The translations under genes were made by a program, and so were the position numbers. Below the pieces are notes generated by a model. It saw only the letters and a list, made by a program, of their open reading frames with translations. It did no database searches and had not been told where the DNA came from. Positions 22,571 to 34,454 of a DNA stretch of 64,000 bases are shown here, piece by piece. The stretch covers positions 151,344,945 to 151,408,944 of the forward strand of contig CM043950.1 of NCBI GenBank assembly GCA_014529385.2, written 5' to 3'. The stretch's first letter is position 1. Each line of letters starts with the position of its first letter. The DNA comes from Adiantum capillus-veneris (taxonomy: Eukaryota; Streptophyta; Polypodiopsida; Polypodiales; Pteridaceae).

Positions 22571-23341
22571 ACACACACACACACACATGAAGAAGATTGT
22601 TTTAACGTCGTAGGAAATTATCCCAAAAGACGTTAAAGATTAGATTAGATGTAGACTTACATTAAATTAGATTTAGGTTTATTTAAGTTAAATTAGATTA
22701 GATTTAGGTTTATTAATTTAGGTTTATATATGTTATATTAAATTAGATTTCGGTTATTTAAGGTTAGAAGGAATGGCGAGGAAATCGTTTAAGATAAGGT
22801 TAGAAGAAATGGCGAGAAAATTTCCTGCGCTCACAGCCTCGACAGTCCATGCGGACCAGCAATTCCACCTGCATGTTAGACTGCGGCTACCATACAATAA
22901 GCCGTCATGTTCAGCTAATGGAAGAGAAAATTGAGTATACACAGAAATTAGTGATGCAAGATGACGATTCCAAGGGTCACACACACACACACACACACAC
23001 ACACCACATCCCGTCAAATCTAGAATAAGAATTAAGTGCCTTGAGCAGACATCAGCTACATTGCAAGAATGACATACCAGCATGCTACAAACAAAGATCT
23101 ACTATGAAAAAATGTTAAGATGCTGTGAAATTCTACAACTAGAGAAGAGGCAAAGGGGTTTTGTCCACTACATGCAGTATCATGTAGACGTGGGTATGTA
23201 GATTTCTTGTACCCACAAATATAGGCATTGACCAATAAAGACGAGATTATAACCCGATGGTTCTGATCTCCGTGCACCTCTAGACCGAGGTGTGCGGGGA
23301 TTGGACATGACTAGAGAATGTGGGGTAGTTTACAGTCTGAA

Positions 23342-23430
<89 letters not shown>

Positions 23431-23559
23431 AAGACGAAGAATGTCAATAGAAGATTAAATTTATTGTACAGGTTATAAGATTTTTACCCTCATTATGAGT
23501 AGTGACGAGGATTTGGGGCCGTCCAACCGAAACACCTATTTCTCAACGAGGATCTTATG
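22526..23559. other. CACTA leader: (CA)n, (GA)n runs and AT-rich minisatellite
   Basis: (CA)n at 22524-22587 and 22978-23004 and an 82-bp (GA)n at 23346-23427. Between 22640 and 22770 a TTAGATTTAGGTTTATT-type minisatellite. 22176-23500 is mirrored in inverted orientation at 53130-51960. No gene recognised before the TNP2 exon. Confidence 0.7.
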
Positions 23560-25801
23560 TCCTTGTAACCATTGCAAGCATGTTGTGTGACGGACAAACC
23601 GCGTTTCTTTGCAGCACGTTCGCGAATTTGGCGAGTTCAATCCATCTATTACAGATCGAGTTGTTGCCAATTATAACTCGTCGGACTCTGATGCTAGCCA
23701 ATAGGCAACAATCTTGCAACCCAATAGACGTGTTCGCAGGCGCTTTGGTCAAGCGGCATATGTGAGGCCACAAGATGTAACCTCTGACAGCTCAGAGGAT
23801 GATCATGCAGACCACATTCCCAACGAGGCAATGTTTGAGCCCAAATTGATGAAATGATCGAGACGATCATGGATTCAGAAAGGCTTGTCTATGATGATAT
23901 GAAAAGTGAAGCCGATACGCCATTGTATAATGGAGCACATGTGTCTAGATTGAAAGCGCTCCTGGTTCTTCTCAACATGCAGCCAAAGTTTGGATGGAGT
24001 GACACTAGCATCACAATGCTTTTCAGGTGATCTATTACAATTAGTTTACTTTAATAAAACTCTAAATGTATAATGATCTGATAGATTTTTACACAATTGT
24101 ACCATATTTTTATGTTGTGTAGATTGCTCAAAGAGCACATACTACCAATTGATAATGTGATGCTAGATTATCTAGAGGAAGCAAGAAAGATTTTGCAAAA
24201 CTTGGGGATGGATTACAATTCGATCCACGCTTGTCCTAATGACTGCATTCTTTTTAGAGGGGAATACATAGACATGGAGAAGTGTCCGAAATGTGATTCT
24301 GAAAGATATCGAGTAGATCTCCACGGAACAAAAATTATGCAAAAGGTTTTGCGACATTTTCCTCTGCTTCATCACATCAAGCATTTCTTCGAATGTAAGT
24401 CCATGGCCGCCCTAGCATCATGGCATGAGGAGAATAAATCTTTGGATGGTGTGCTACGGATTCCTGTAGATTGTGCAGCCTGGAAACATATAGATGGAAC
24501 ATAGACGTGTTTTACCAGGGAAGCTCGAAATTTGCGCTTAGGCCTGGCTATGGATGGCGTAAATCCATTTGGTCAAAGATCAACATCTTACAGTGTATGG
24601 CCCATTGTCATCGTCAACTACAACATTCCCCCGTGGTTGACTAGGAAGAAGGGGCACCTATGGCTAAGCTTGATTGTGCCGGGGCAATATAAAGTGAAGA
24701 ATATGGATATGTATCCTTGTCCACTATTGGAAGAGCTACAACAATTGTGGATTGGCATAGAGGTGGTGGATATGAGCCGACACACAGGTCGACGGAATGC
24801 TTTGATCAAAGGCATTCTAATGTGGACCATGCATGACTATCCCGGACTAACAAAATGCTCAGGTGATCTATTTACACTCCTCACTCAGACACTGTAAATC
24901 TTGCTTTTTCTCAAGTTGATCTATTATCATGTGTATACATGCAGGGATTCAAACAAGCGGATATAGAGCATGTGTCACATGTGGACCTAGACTGAATGCA
25001 TGTAGGACGCCCTCACTGAAGAAGCAAATCTATGAAGGTCATCAAGTGTATCTTCCAGAGAATCATGTGTTATGCGATGGCTTTTTGGGAAGAGAGCCAC
25101 CGAGGATGTCTGCACAAGCATGGTTAGAGCAGAAGGAGATGTGTAATGACGGATTGCCCCCAGGGATGAAGAGACTATTTCTATGGTACGAGTTACCATA
25201 CTGGCCCCGAGTCATGATCAATCACTTGCTCGATCCAATCCACATATTCAAGAATGTGGGTAATCTACTATGGGACCATCTGACCGGAAAGAAAGATACT
25301 TTGGGAGCCAGAGTTCACCTTAGAAATGTGGATTGTATGGAGCAATATTGGCCGCAAACAGCGTCCGATAGATCGATAAAACTCCCTAAAGCACTATGGA
25401 TTTTCACAGGAGCCCAAGAACGCAAAGTAAAAGAGACCATTCGATCTTTGCGGACCCCCACTGGCATAATGAACTCACTTCGAACGTGTATTACTAAAGA
25501 AGGAAAGCTTACCGGTTTGAAGTCACATGACTGGCATAAAATGTGTCAGGTATGTTCATAGTGGAGTATATCATAGTGAGAATTGTGTAACAAATTCGTG
25601 TGTGGACGTACTTTAATATCATTGTTGCACGTGTTTTGCAGTTTATTTTACTGGTTTCCATTGAGGGATGTCTGTCTCTTGACGTCCATAACACAATCTA
25701 CAAACTTGCAAAGTTGGTACAATGGATCTCACCAAAGGAGATCAACGTAGACTCCATACCATTCGCCAAACTAAACGCTGCGGAGGTTGTGTGTATGTTT
25801 G
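23560..25801 (+). pseudogene. tnp2: CACTA transposase, TNP2-like (5' and middle part)
   Basis: Exon 1 (to about 24026) encodes an acidic N-terminus (TSDSSEDDHADHIPNEA) and ends at a GT donor (24027). The next exon begins at 24123 with CPNDC...CPKCDSERYR, VLRHFPLLHHIKHFF, then after an in-frame TAG (24502-24504) the Transposase_21 core FTREARNLRLGLAMDGVNPF, YSVWPIVIVNYNIPPWL and WTMHDYPGLTKCSG. A further intron near 24862-24950 leads to KRLFLWYELPYWP and the start of the DUF4218 region (VSIEGCLSLDVHNTIYKL). This protein cuts CACTA ends. It carries a frameshift near 23850 and one stop, and is cut at 25801 by copia C. Unusually well preserved otherwise. Confidence 0.86.
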
Positions 25802-26545
25802 TGTTAAGTATGGAGCCTGATTTACCCTTGTAATTTTCTGTGGTAAAAGCGCACATTTGTAAGGCCCCCATTATGAGGAGAAGCCATCGTGCGTGAAGGT
25901 AAACCACTCACCGGAAACCAAAATTTTCACAGTAAAAAACCAGGGGTCTCACAGGAATATTCCTTTTCTCTGGAATATTATAGCCGGACAGCGGTCGAAA
26001 AGTGGTCGGAAAACAACAGGTTGGTTGGCCGATGCCGGTAGTCAATGGCCGGTGGCCGGTGGTCGGAAGTCAATGACCGGTGGCCGGTGGTCGAATTCAA
26101 AAGCGGACTTGTCTTCTCAAGGGCGGCCACACATGGGCGGATTGGAGAGTCCGATTTGGACTTATTCGCACAAGGGCGGCTACACATGGTTGCCTCTCAT
26201 AAGAGAGGGCAGCCCTTTTGGCCTATAAAGGGAGGCCATTTCTACACACATTTCATAGTGTGAAGTTGGTGCAACAAGGTGAGTGTGAGGTGGTGAGAGT
26301 GAAGCAAGGCGGGAGCTCCATTAAGGGTATGATCCCTTTGTAAACTACTTCTTGTTTTGAAGTACTAAAGCTATTGAGTGGCTGCTTTCCTGTGGACGTA
26401 GCCCACATTGGGTGAACCACGTATATTGTGTGTACTCTCTCTCTCTCTCTCTCTCTCTACTCTATAATCTCATGTATGTAAATATGTCTCTCTCCATTAA
26501 GTAATCTACTCAATTATCTATTTAGCTACGTCTTATTTCCTGACA
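25802..26545 (+). repeat. 5' LTR of copia C (744 bp)
   Basis: Starts TGTTAAGTATGGAGCC and ends TTTCCTGACA. Matches 48866-49620 (minus) along its length. Includes a GGCCGGTGG minisatellite (about 26040-26100) and a short (CT)n near 26435. A TATAAA at 26224-26229 is a plausible promoter TATA. Confidence 0.88.
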
Positions 26546-26547
26546 AC

Positions 26548-26559
26548 TGGTATCACAGC
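26548..26559 (+). promoter_or_regulatory. Primer binding site of copia C
   Basis: TGGTATCACAGC, one mismatch from the standard initiator-Met complement, two bases after the LTR. Confidence 0.85.
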
Positions 26560-26618
26560 AAGGTTTGCTTGTAGCTAAATTATATCAAGGAAAGGATTCC
26601 TTGAATTGAGTGGGAGTT

Positions 26619-27536
26619 ATGGCGGAGAAAGGAAAGCTCAAGATTGAGAAGTTCAATGGCAAAAACTATTAACATTGGAAGATGCAGATTGAAGACTATC
26701 TCTACCAGAAGGACCTCTATTTGCCGCTAGGCGGTCTTGCAAAGAAGCCCCCAACAATGGCAGATGAAGCATGGATTGTCCTTGATCGAAAAGCACTGGG
26801 AACAATCCGGTTAAGCTTGGCGTCAACGGTGGCCTTCAATGTTTCGGAGATGAAGACCACGGAGGACTTGATGAAGTCACTTGACGACTTCTACGAGAAA
26901 CCATCGGCATCCAATAAGGTATTTCTTATGAAGCGCTTGTTCAATCTAAAGATGGCAGAGAATGGTTCAGTTGCAGAACACCTAAATGACTTTAACACAA
27001 ACATAAGTCAACTTCGATCAGTGAAAATCAATTTTGATGATGAAGTGCGAGCTCTCCTTATACTATCATCTCTATCGGATAGTTGGGACAGCCTTGTGAT
27101 GGCTGTAAGTAATTCTATCTCTGGTACAAATACTCTTAAGTTTGATGATGTTGTGGGTGTTCTCCTAAGCGAGGAAATGCGAAGGAGAAGCACAGGAGAT
27201 TCATCAAGTACTGCACTGTCAGTGGAAACAAGAGGAAGGCCTAAGGAAAGGTTCAAAAACCAAAAGGGTCATGATCGCTCAAGGCAGAGTAAGTCACGCA
27301 CAAAGTCAGTTCTTGAATGTTGGAACTGCGGCAAGAAGGGCCACGTCAAGAAGGATTGCTGGTCCAAGAAGAATAAGGAGACAGAGTCTCAAGACAACAA
27401 GCCAACATCGGAGGCCAATGTGGTAGGTAAAGTAGAGCAAGATGCTCTAATTCTCTCATTAGACAATGTTTCTAGTTCGTGGATAGTAGATTCCAGGGCT
27501 TCATTCCATGCGACACCACACATGCAAAATTTCTAA
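26619..27536 (+). pseudogene. gag: Copia C gag and start of protease
   Basis: The ATG at 26619 (MAEKGKLKIEKFNGKNY) is followed after 17 codons by a TAA, then resumes in frame with the usual HWKMQIEDYLYQKDLYLPL. Zinc knuckle CWNCGKKGHVKKDC is intact near 27319-27360. The protease site reads WIVDSRASFHAT where the family has D-S/T-G; Gly to Arg would abolish activity. TAA at 27534-27536. Confidence 0.86.
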
Positions 27537-28583
27537 GACTACACCATTAAAGGTAATTTTGGGTATGTATACTTGGGAGATGATGAAGCTTGTGAGATTG
27601 TCGGCAAAGGTACAGTTTCTGTCAAAAATGCTAACGGAAATGAAGGGAAGCTTAAAGATGTTAGGCATGTTCCTTCTCTTCGCAACAATTTGTCTCTACA
27701 GGATAATTGGACGATGAAGGTCACAACATTGCATTCGGAAACAAATGGTGGAAGATCTCAAAGGGATCTTTGGTGGTTTCCAAGGGAGAAAAGGTCGGTA
27801 CACTTTACTTGTGTACTGTTAGCACACAACCTTCAGCTTGTGCAGCAACTACAGAAGTTGACAGTGCAGTGTGGCACTATCGGCTTGGGCATATGAGTGC
27901 CAAAGGAATGCAAATCCTTCAAACAAAGAAGCTTCTACCAGGCTTGAAAGAAGTGGACTTAGAGTTCTGTGAAGATTTTGTTTATGGTAAACAAAAGAGG
28001 GTAAAATTTCAAAAATCAGGAAATGAAAGAAAAAATAAAAAACTTGAGTTGGTTTATTCTGATGTTTGGGGTCCTGCAAGTACACCATCACTTGGTGGCT
28101 CATTGTACTATGTAACATTCATATACGATGCGACTAGAAAAACATGGGTTTATGTCATGAAGAATAAATCTGATGTAGTTTCCATATTTTAAAGGTGGAA
28201 AGCCTTTGTGGAGAATGAAATAGGTACCAAGGTTAAATGCCTCAGATCCGACAATGGAGGTGAATATTGCAGCCAAGCTTTTGAAAGCTTTTGTGCTAGC
28301 AATGGCATTCCTAGGCAAAGGACAACCCCAAGGACACCTCAACAAAATGGGATTTTGGAAAGGATGAACAGGACAATCATGGAGCGAGCACGAAGCATGC
28401 GGCTACATGCAAGCCTACCGCTTGAGCTTTGGGCGGAAGCTGTAAGTACGTCTATGTACTTAATCAATCGATCACCCTCAACGGCATTGGATGGGGGAGT
28501 TCCAGAAGAGGCATGGACAAGTAAACCGGTGAATTATGCATTTCTCAAAGTGTTTGGGTGTGAGGCTTTCATGCACATAGATA
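27537..28583 (+). pseudogene. INT: Copia C protease remainder and integrase
   Basis: Several frames are needed. GDDEACEIVGKGTV (protease flank), then from 27707 the HYRLGHMSAKGMQIL zinc region (the Cys pair reads CEDFVYGK, one Cys lost), YSDVWGPAS, a TAA after DVVSIF, SDNGGEYCSQ and QQNGILERMNRTI. The catalytic acidic residues can be seen. Truncated after FGCEAFMHI. Confidence 0.84.
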
Positions 28584-30624
28584 GAAGCCACCGACTTTTT
28601 GGATGATTTCGACATTGCTTGTATCGTCTCCAACAAAGATGACGATGCTTCATGACTTAGAATTTTTCCTCTACTGATGAAAGTAGAGGCCAAGTCCTTG
28701 TATAATGCATTGCCCCAGGCCACCAAGAATGCATGGGATGTGTTAATGGCTACTTTTGTAAAGAGGTTTGGTGGAGGCACAACCTCGGAGAGGCTATGGC
28801 AGTTACTGACAGAATTAAAGCAGGGAGGCCTGCTGGAGTATGCCACCTACGAGTCCAAATTTGTGGACTTATGGGAGAGATGGGTTGCCTCGCTGGAGGA
28901 AGGTGAAGGAGCGCCTAATTTCCTAAAGAAGGACCGTTTCATTGCTGGTCTATGGTCGCCGCTTAGAGAGAAGGTGAAGGGAAGGTTTCTTGCAACATAT
29001 GAATGAGTTGGCAGTCGAAGTAGCCCGCCTTAAAGACAAGAAGCTACGCATGCAAGCAAGAGTAAACAAGTCAGAGGAAAAAAGCTCGATACAACGAACC
29101 CTAGTGAATGCAACAGCCAATCATAGAGTCCAACCGCAGGAGGCATCAGAAGAGCAAGACCTGCTGAGTCGTATCACCACCCAACTAGAGAGTTTATCTG
29201 TGCATCCGGTGCAGCAAGGGCATGCACCTGGCAGGAACCCAAAACAAGGAAGAGGACAACGAAGGAAGAACCCAGAGTACCACTGTTACAACTACGAGGA
29301 AGATGGCCATGAAATGTACTACTGCCCACACCCGAGGAGGCAGAATTTCAATAGAGGGGGGAGACAGAATCAGATCTCTCCACCAAGAGCAAGACCACCG
29401 CCACTCAGGCAACCAATCCCACTTGTTCAAATCACACCACCAGCGGTGCAACCACAGCTAGCCACACCAATTCGACACCAGTCACCAATGCAACCACCAC
29501 CACAATCACCACTTACAATCATCCTATGCCCACCACCAATTGGTACCCGCACACCAAGTATCATTGGTCTTGCAGAAGAGGTCAAGATGAGTGTAACAGA
29601 AGAAGGATTAAGTAAGAAGACTATTCAAAGAACTGAAGCAGTGGAACAAGAGGTTAAAGAATCAAAAGATGCTACCCAGATGGGGGAGGTAAGTCAAGAA
29701 AATTGTGTTACAAATGTGAGTACATCTTTAACCTTGGATGAAATAGGCACCAAAGCGATCAATCAACAACACTGGGCAGTAAGCGTAAGAAGGTGTAAAG
29801 TGTTGATTAGGCCTTGTCAGAGTAAGAGGAATGGAAAGGTCATGAAAGATACAAGAGAAGAGGAAAACCATCCTGTTAGCAAGGCTTTGCAGAAGATGGA
29901 CAACATATCAAGCAAAGGGGAGGGCTTTGAAAACGGAAGCCTGTACACCAGCATGGACCCAGGAAAGTGTAGCAAGCTAAAGGAATCTTGCATCAAGGCA
30001 GTTTCACTAGAGGACCATAAAAAAGAGGTAAGTATGAATGAAGGTTTGGAGTTGGATATTTCTCCAGAGGCTTGGCAGCCGAGCAAGATTTTATTGTGTG
30101 GTGTTATAGACTTGGAGATGGGTACTGCCTCTAGTCTACTGAAAGATGTTATAAACTTGGAGATGGGTAATGCCTCCAGTTTATGTGAGGATGTTCATAG
30201 TAAGTTTGATGATCAATATGTTGCCAACCTTTTAAGGATGCTCCAAACTCCTCCACAACACAGCATTGTGTTTGCATGGGATGCATCAGACCTATGGCTA
30301 TGGCTAGCTGCTATAACATATAGAGAGAAGATCAGCATGGAGATAAGAGCAAAGAAGCCATGGATAGACAAAAGCCTGATAGAATGCAAGAATGAAGACC
30401 TCATTCACAATTTGGTACAATTTTTTACAAATAGTGCATCCTCTCTTTGGAGAAAGGTAAGTGAATTACGCTTGTATTTAAGCCGCAAGGTAGGCGGCTT
30501 GCTATTAGAGTCAATAAAGGAAGCTGACATGTTTGAGCACACCCAAAAGAAGCATGATATGCTTGCAGTGTTTTCTAGTCATGGCAGTAAGCAGGACTCT
30601 GAAGACAACTTGAGCTCAACTTGA
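28584..30624 (+). pseudogene. gag: Retrotransposon gag with degenerate zinc knuckle and long C-terminal extension
   Basis: 28590-29006 encodes a Ty3-type gag capsid core (DFLDDFDIAC, LRIFPLLMKVEAKSLYNALP, WDVLMATFVKRF, LWERWVASLEEGEG, DRFIAGLWSPLREKVKG). A TGA falls within the first 30 codons. A frameshift near 29000 moves to the frame of 28990-30624, with a basic region and knuckle CYNYEEDGHEMYYC (CX2CX4HX4C with the second Cys changed to Tyr). About 430 residues follow, first Pro/Gln-rich then Ser/Glu/Lys-rich, with no recognised domain and two copies of LEMGTASSLLKDV-like phrase (near 30115 and 30160). Confidence 0.7.
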
Positions 30625-31028
30625 GCTCACCACACCAACAAGGCGGCCATATATGGTGGATTCTTGGTACACTCTTGGGAATCATAATTTTTGGTTTTGT
30701 CTTTGCAGGAGCCAAGATGCTCATTTCCCCTCTCGCTACTGGTGGTTACAAATTTGGTCCAATTTGGCATGCAAATTTTATTGTTCGGACACTGCAGACA
30801 ATGATTCTATTTTTCACTTGGGATCCAGGAGGATACTGGCACAAAGTTCTGGAAGCCATGGGCTTCCCCTTTAATCAACCGACACTATTCCAAAAAACAA
30901 GCTATCACCCGGACCTGTTACAGATTAACGAATATCCCAGAAATCTCACCAATGGCCAAATGGAATGGATAGTTCAGAAGGCAACTCGATATCGGATCCT
31001 ACAGCTAAGCGGAAGAAGAAACAGATGA
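30621..31028 (+). CDS. Small ORF with one membrane segment, unrecognised
   Basis: Open frame of about 135 codons with no ATG at its start (it begins TTG), overlapping the end of the previous frame. The hydrophobic segment WWILGTLLGIIIFGFVFAGA near residues 12-31 is a good membrane helix. The rest is aromatic-rich (WHANFIVRTL, FTWDPGGYW). It ends just before the polypurine tract, the place where env-like ORFs sit in some plant gypsy elements. That resemblance is positional only. Confidence 0.4.
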   Translation: MSSPHQQGGHIWWILGTLLGIIIFGFVFAGAKMLISPLATGGYKFGPIWHANFIVRTLQTMILFFTWDPGGYWHKVLEAMGFPFNQPTLFQKTSYHPDLLQINEYPRNLTNGQMEWIVQKATRYRILQLSGRRNR

Positions 31029-31295
31029 GCTAGAGGCATGAATGCCTCTAGCCAAAAGGGGAGGGCTAATGATGGGGGCTTTTCACAATCCAAGCTCCCA
31101 TACCCCTCTTCTCTCGTCCCCACCCCATGAAAACCCCCTCTTAGGGAGGGAGTGATAAAAGGCATTGGAAAAAGTAAGAAAAAAATAAAGTATGAGAATG
31201 TAAATATATGAGAAAGGTAAAATAGGCCACCTCATGCCTACGGGGCAGCCCATCCCCACCTTGCCTCCTTTTTCTTCGTTGTTGCCCCACCGTGT

Positions 31296-32760
31296 GTAAT
31301 CTACTATGGGACCATCGGACCGGCAAGAAAGATACTTTGGGAGCTAGAGTTGACCTTAGAAATGTGGATCGGATGGAGAAATATTGGCCACAAACAAGAA
31401 AGTAAAAGATATCATTCGATCTTTGCGGAACCCCACTGGCGTAATGCACTCGCTCCAAACGTGTTTTACTAAATAAGGAAAGCTTACCGGTTTGAAGTCA
31501 CACGACTGGCAAAGAATGTGTCAGCTATGTTCATAGTGGGAATTGTGTAACAAATTCGTGTGTGGACTTTAATATCATTGTTGCACGTGTTTTGCAGTTT
31601 ATTTTACCGGTTGCCATTGAGGGATGTTTGTCTCTTGACGTCCGTAACACAATCTACAAACTTGCGACGTTGGTGCAATGGATCTCACAAAAGGAGATCA
31701 ACGTAGACTCCATACGATTCGCCAAACTGAACACTGCAGAGGTTGTGTGCATGTTTGAGAAACATTTTCCTAGTACCATGCTAACCTTTCAGGTGCATCT
31801 TCTTGTTCACATAGTTGATGAGGTTGAAACAGCTGGCACAAGGGATATGTACGTCAGAAGGCACGTCTGGAGGGTAGCATGGCAGAAGGTTGGCTGGTAT
31901 CAGAGTCCCTAGTGTACATTGATGAGTGGCTAGACAGATTTGATAAAGCCCGGGACACGCTATGGAAAACCATAGATGATGAGCGCATATCTGGAATTGT
32001 CATGTGTAATCTCGATGTTGAGAAGAAGATGACGTAAGATCTAGAACCTAAAATCAACCAATTTTTCATGCTTCACAATCCAGTCATGCAGAAGTGAATT
32101 TCACAATATGAGGATGCAAAGCAAGAGCGACAAAGGGAACGAATTGAGTGGAGACGGGGAAGACGACCACCGATGCACTATCCGACGGGTCTGGAGAGCC
32201 TACCAACATACATGAGCTTAAGATGGTTGCACAACCAATTGAAAAGCGCACAACATTGCGATGAAGAAGTGACTGAGGAAGAGTGGGAGTACTCTAGGGG
32301 TTGCGCGACCAAGGTAAGTTTGCAATGTACGACTAGTAACTTTCTAGATGTTTGAACGGCCACTCATAATCTTTGTTGGTTGTAGTATAAGTCATACACA
32401 GCAGTATGGTGTAAAGGTCGACATTTTAGGGTGGAACGGATCGACAAAAAGCGTTTTACTTAAGATTGTGGAATCATGGCAAAATTTGAACAGTCTAGTC
32501 GACGACAGTCCTCTGATACAGATCCTGTGATGGCGGAACTCACTTACTTCGGCACGCTACGTGAGATTTTGAGGATCGATTATAGAGGATTTTTTGTCGA
32601 CTTGTTCGACGTGCAATGGTTCAAGATAATCATGGAGGGTCGCAACGCTACTGTGCGTAGAGGAGAGTCTTGTTTTGTTGAGGTGGATTCAACTAAGAAA
32701 TGGACTGACCTAAGAGACACTTTCGTACTACCCGAGCATTGTGAACAAGCAAGTATGTAA
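31296..32760 (+). pseudogene. tnp2: CACTA TNP2-like transposase, 3' part (second copy)
   Basis: Starts within the Transposase_21 region homologous to 25256 (LLWDHRTGKKDTLGA-like). It continues through DUF4218 (LPVAIEGCLSLDVRNTIYKL, MLTFQVHLLVHIVDEVETAG) and, after a stop, into DUF4216 (AELTYFGTLREILRIDYRGF, VDLFDVQWF). At 31740-31765 it shows the empty site of the copia C insertion. Several stops and small deletions (one of about 50 bp versus copy 1 near 31400) make it non-functional. Confidence 0.8.
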
Positions 32761-33603
32761 ATAGTTAACATCCCATTTTAGAATTTATGTGCTTGGAAGC
32801 TCTCATGTAAGTTATGTGCCTGTGGCAGGTGATATTTCATCCTAAAAAGTCTGCATCAAACTAGTGGTACGTCATAGAGGTAGCCCCTCATAGTGCACGG
32901 ACGTATGAAGACTACCATGTTCCAATCACAGCGGCATCAATGGAGGAGATTAGAGAAGATGTTCAGTCAGAAGCCGTGGAGGTGGTGCGAGACAAACACG
33001 AGATGACCGCTTCAATAAAGATGTGATATTGAAGGTTCGAATGCGCTAATACTGCAAGCATAAGCATTCCAAAGTGCAAAAAGCAATCAAGCATGGGTGG
33101 AGTAGACCAGATTGATCGGCCAAAGAAGATTGGAAGCATGCGAAGAAAGAAGCGCACGAGAATCCCGACAAGTGGAAGCAACAAAAGGAGGCAGCCAAAG
33201 CGCGAGTAGAGGCAAGGAGCTCGCACCACTTGGGGAGCGGCAGGTGGGCATTATTTGAGGCCGATTTTGTAAGTTTTTTCGCATCTATGTTTGAAATTTT
33301 AGGGTTTATGGGATTTGAAATTCTAACATAATGGATTCTTTGTATGTTTTGACAGTATTCGTTTACAGGACGTGATCCCACACCGTACGAGCGTGAGTAC
33401 GCAGGCAGGAAGGGCATAAACGCCCTTATAGACATCCCGAGTTCTCGCAGCGGCATGGTTAGTATTAGTGTTTATTCTTTTCTATTTATTGTATTGTTTT
33501 ATAAACATCGCTATATGTTTATACTTACAAAAAGCTATCTTATTGTTTTTTTGTGCAGAATCCAACAGACATGCCGCTTCGATGCGATGAGACGTCCGAT
33601 TAG
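32761..33603 (+). pseudogene. CACTA accessory gene, 3' exons (second copy)
   Basis: Core exon about 33025-33268 (KEDWKHAKKEAHENPDKWK), GT donor 33269, acceptor AG 33354-33355, exon 33356-33457 (GRDPTPYEREYAGRKG), GT 33458, acceptor AG 33557-33558, last exon 33559-33603 (NPTDMPLRCDETSD, stop TAG). The 5' part is missing, and the core exon carries two in-frame stops (TAA at about 33047, TGA near 33115). It follows DUF4216 sequence after only about 250 bp, so part of the intergenic region and the N-terminus has been deleted. Confidence 0.75.
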
Positions 33604-34253
33604 ACGACGTCAATTTAGCCATAGCTAGATAGCATTAGTTTCTTTTTGTCATAGATTATGTATCATGAGACGACTTTTATACGTCTTTTTGAAAACCATG
33701 TATATTTTTTAAATAATGACAATGGTTTGTAACTATTACATTTGCAAAGATTAACAATCAAGTGATTTTCCCTATGTGTACAATTGTCATTGATTTACTT
33801 TCATCAATTCACGCTTGTCATTTTCATTTTTGTATCTTTATTTTGCAAACAATACGCACTATGGATGATGTAGTTAATGATTATATTGTCTTGTGGGTGA
33901 CTATTTTGGGTCTATATTTACCTTTGCACTTTTTTTCAAAGGTAAATAGACAAATGAAACATTCAATATGGTTGATGGGTGGCAGGGCATTCAGGCATTG
34001 AATGCCCTGCCACCAAAAAATTTTCATCTCGGACGTCGCTATGACCATTGCTATATTAGGCTCTGCAGCGTCGCTATTGATGGCCCTGCAGCGTCGCTAT
34101 TGATAGCCCTACAACGTCGCTATAGGCGTTGCTATATAGCGACATTTATAGCGACATCCCCGTATCGACGCTCTTAGCGACGCTGGGGGTTATAAAAACC
34201 CAGTGTATTTCCGTCGCTAAAAGCATCACAAGAGCACACAACCTCTTGTAGTG
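33604..34253 (+). mobile_element. CACTA 3' flank and 3' terminus
   Basis: 33604-33960 is the AT-rich 3' flank, also found inverted at 1-300. 33967-34253 carries at least eight CGTCGCTAT-type subterminal motifs in both directions, a GGCAGGGCATTC...GAATGCCCTGCC hairpin (33981-34012), and ends in CTTGTAGTG. Confidence 0.8.
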
Positions 34254-34454
34254 GTACATGATGCTTTTTGGGATGTTGCAAAGTGGGGATGAGGGTCTAC
34301 ATTTCTGTTTGATGTCTCTTAGAGTTTGGATGCTTACCTTCATTTGGGAAGCTAGGAATGCTCTTGTATCTGATCAACATTCTAAAGGATCCCCGCTTCC
34401 ATGGGGTCTCTTATAGATTAGAATGAAAAAGGATTATTTAGATATGCCTAGAGC
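34254..34454 (+). other. Target region of the gypsy element, conserved fragment (left part)
   Basis: 34360-34454 plus 40926-41049 equals, in inverse orientation, 53600-53860, where it is uninterrupted. In both copies one frame is shared (KGSPLPWGLL, KKDYL, NKMQCYV) and ends at the same stop, so it may be the C-terminus of an unrecognised gene or element ORF. Confidence 0.5.

Larger units (their letters stand above)
25802..28583 (+). mobile_element. Copia C, 5' half (LTR, gag, protease, integrase)
   Basis: Begins with a 744-bp LTR and ends inside the integrase C-terminal region at FGCEAFMHI, where the gag-only element starts. RT and RNase H are missing. The remaining half of the same family, with the matching target bases, lies on the minus strand at 48866-51458. 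Left target bases GTTTG are at 25797-25801; the undisrupted site is ATGTTTGAGAAAC in the TNP2 copy near 31750. Similar to the Tork/Tnt1 type by gag and integrase sequence (family inference). Confidence 0.86.
28584..31295 (+). mobile_element. Gag-only LTR retroelement fragment with a membrane-segment ORF
   Basis: Starts inside a retrotransposon gag (left end lost at the copia junction). It continues with a long unrecognised region and a small membrane-type ORF. It ends with a 10-bp palindrome (31030-31051), a purine tract AAAAGGGGAGGGC (about 31054-31066) and about 225 bp of probable LTR beginning TGATGGGGGC. The probable LTR is cut at about 31295 by CACTA sequence. No protease, RT or integrase lies between gag and the purine tract, so the element was non-autonomous or has lost pol. 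Confidence 0.62.
21287..34253 (+). mobile_element. CACTA (En/Spm) complex bounded by inverted termini
   Basis: CACTACAAG at 21287-21295 and its complement CTTGTAGTG at 34245-34253 bound a region with GTCGCTAT-like subterminal repeats at both ends, a TNP2-like transposase (23560-25801), a second TNP2 3' part (31296-32760) and the accessory-gene exons (33000-33603). TNP2 sequence 25256-25801 is repeated at 31296-31756, so this is not one simple element with insertions. Two CACTA copies seem joined through copia C and the gag-only element. The 3 bases outside the termini (TAG left, GTA right) do not match, which supports a composite. Confidence 0.6.
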
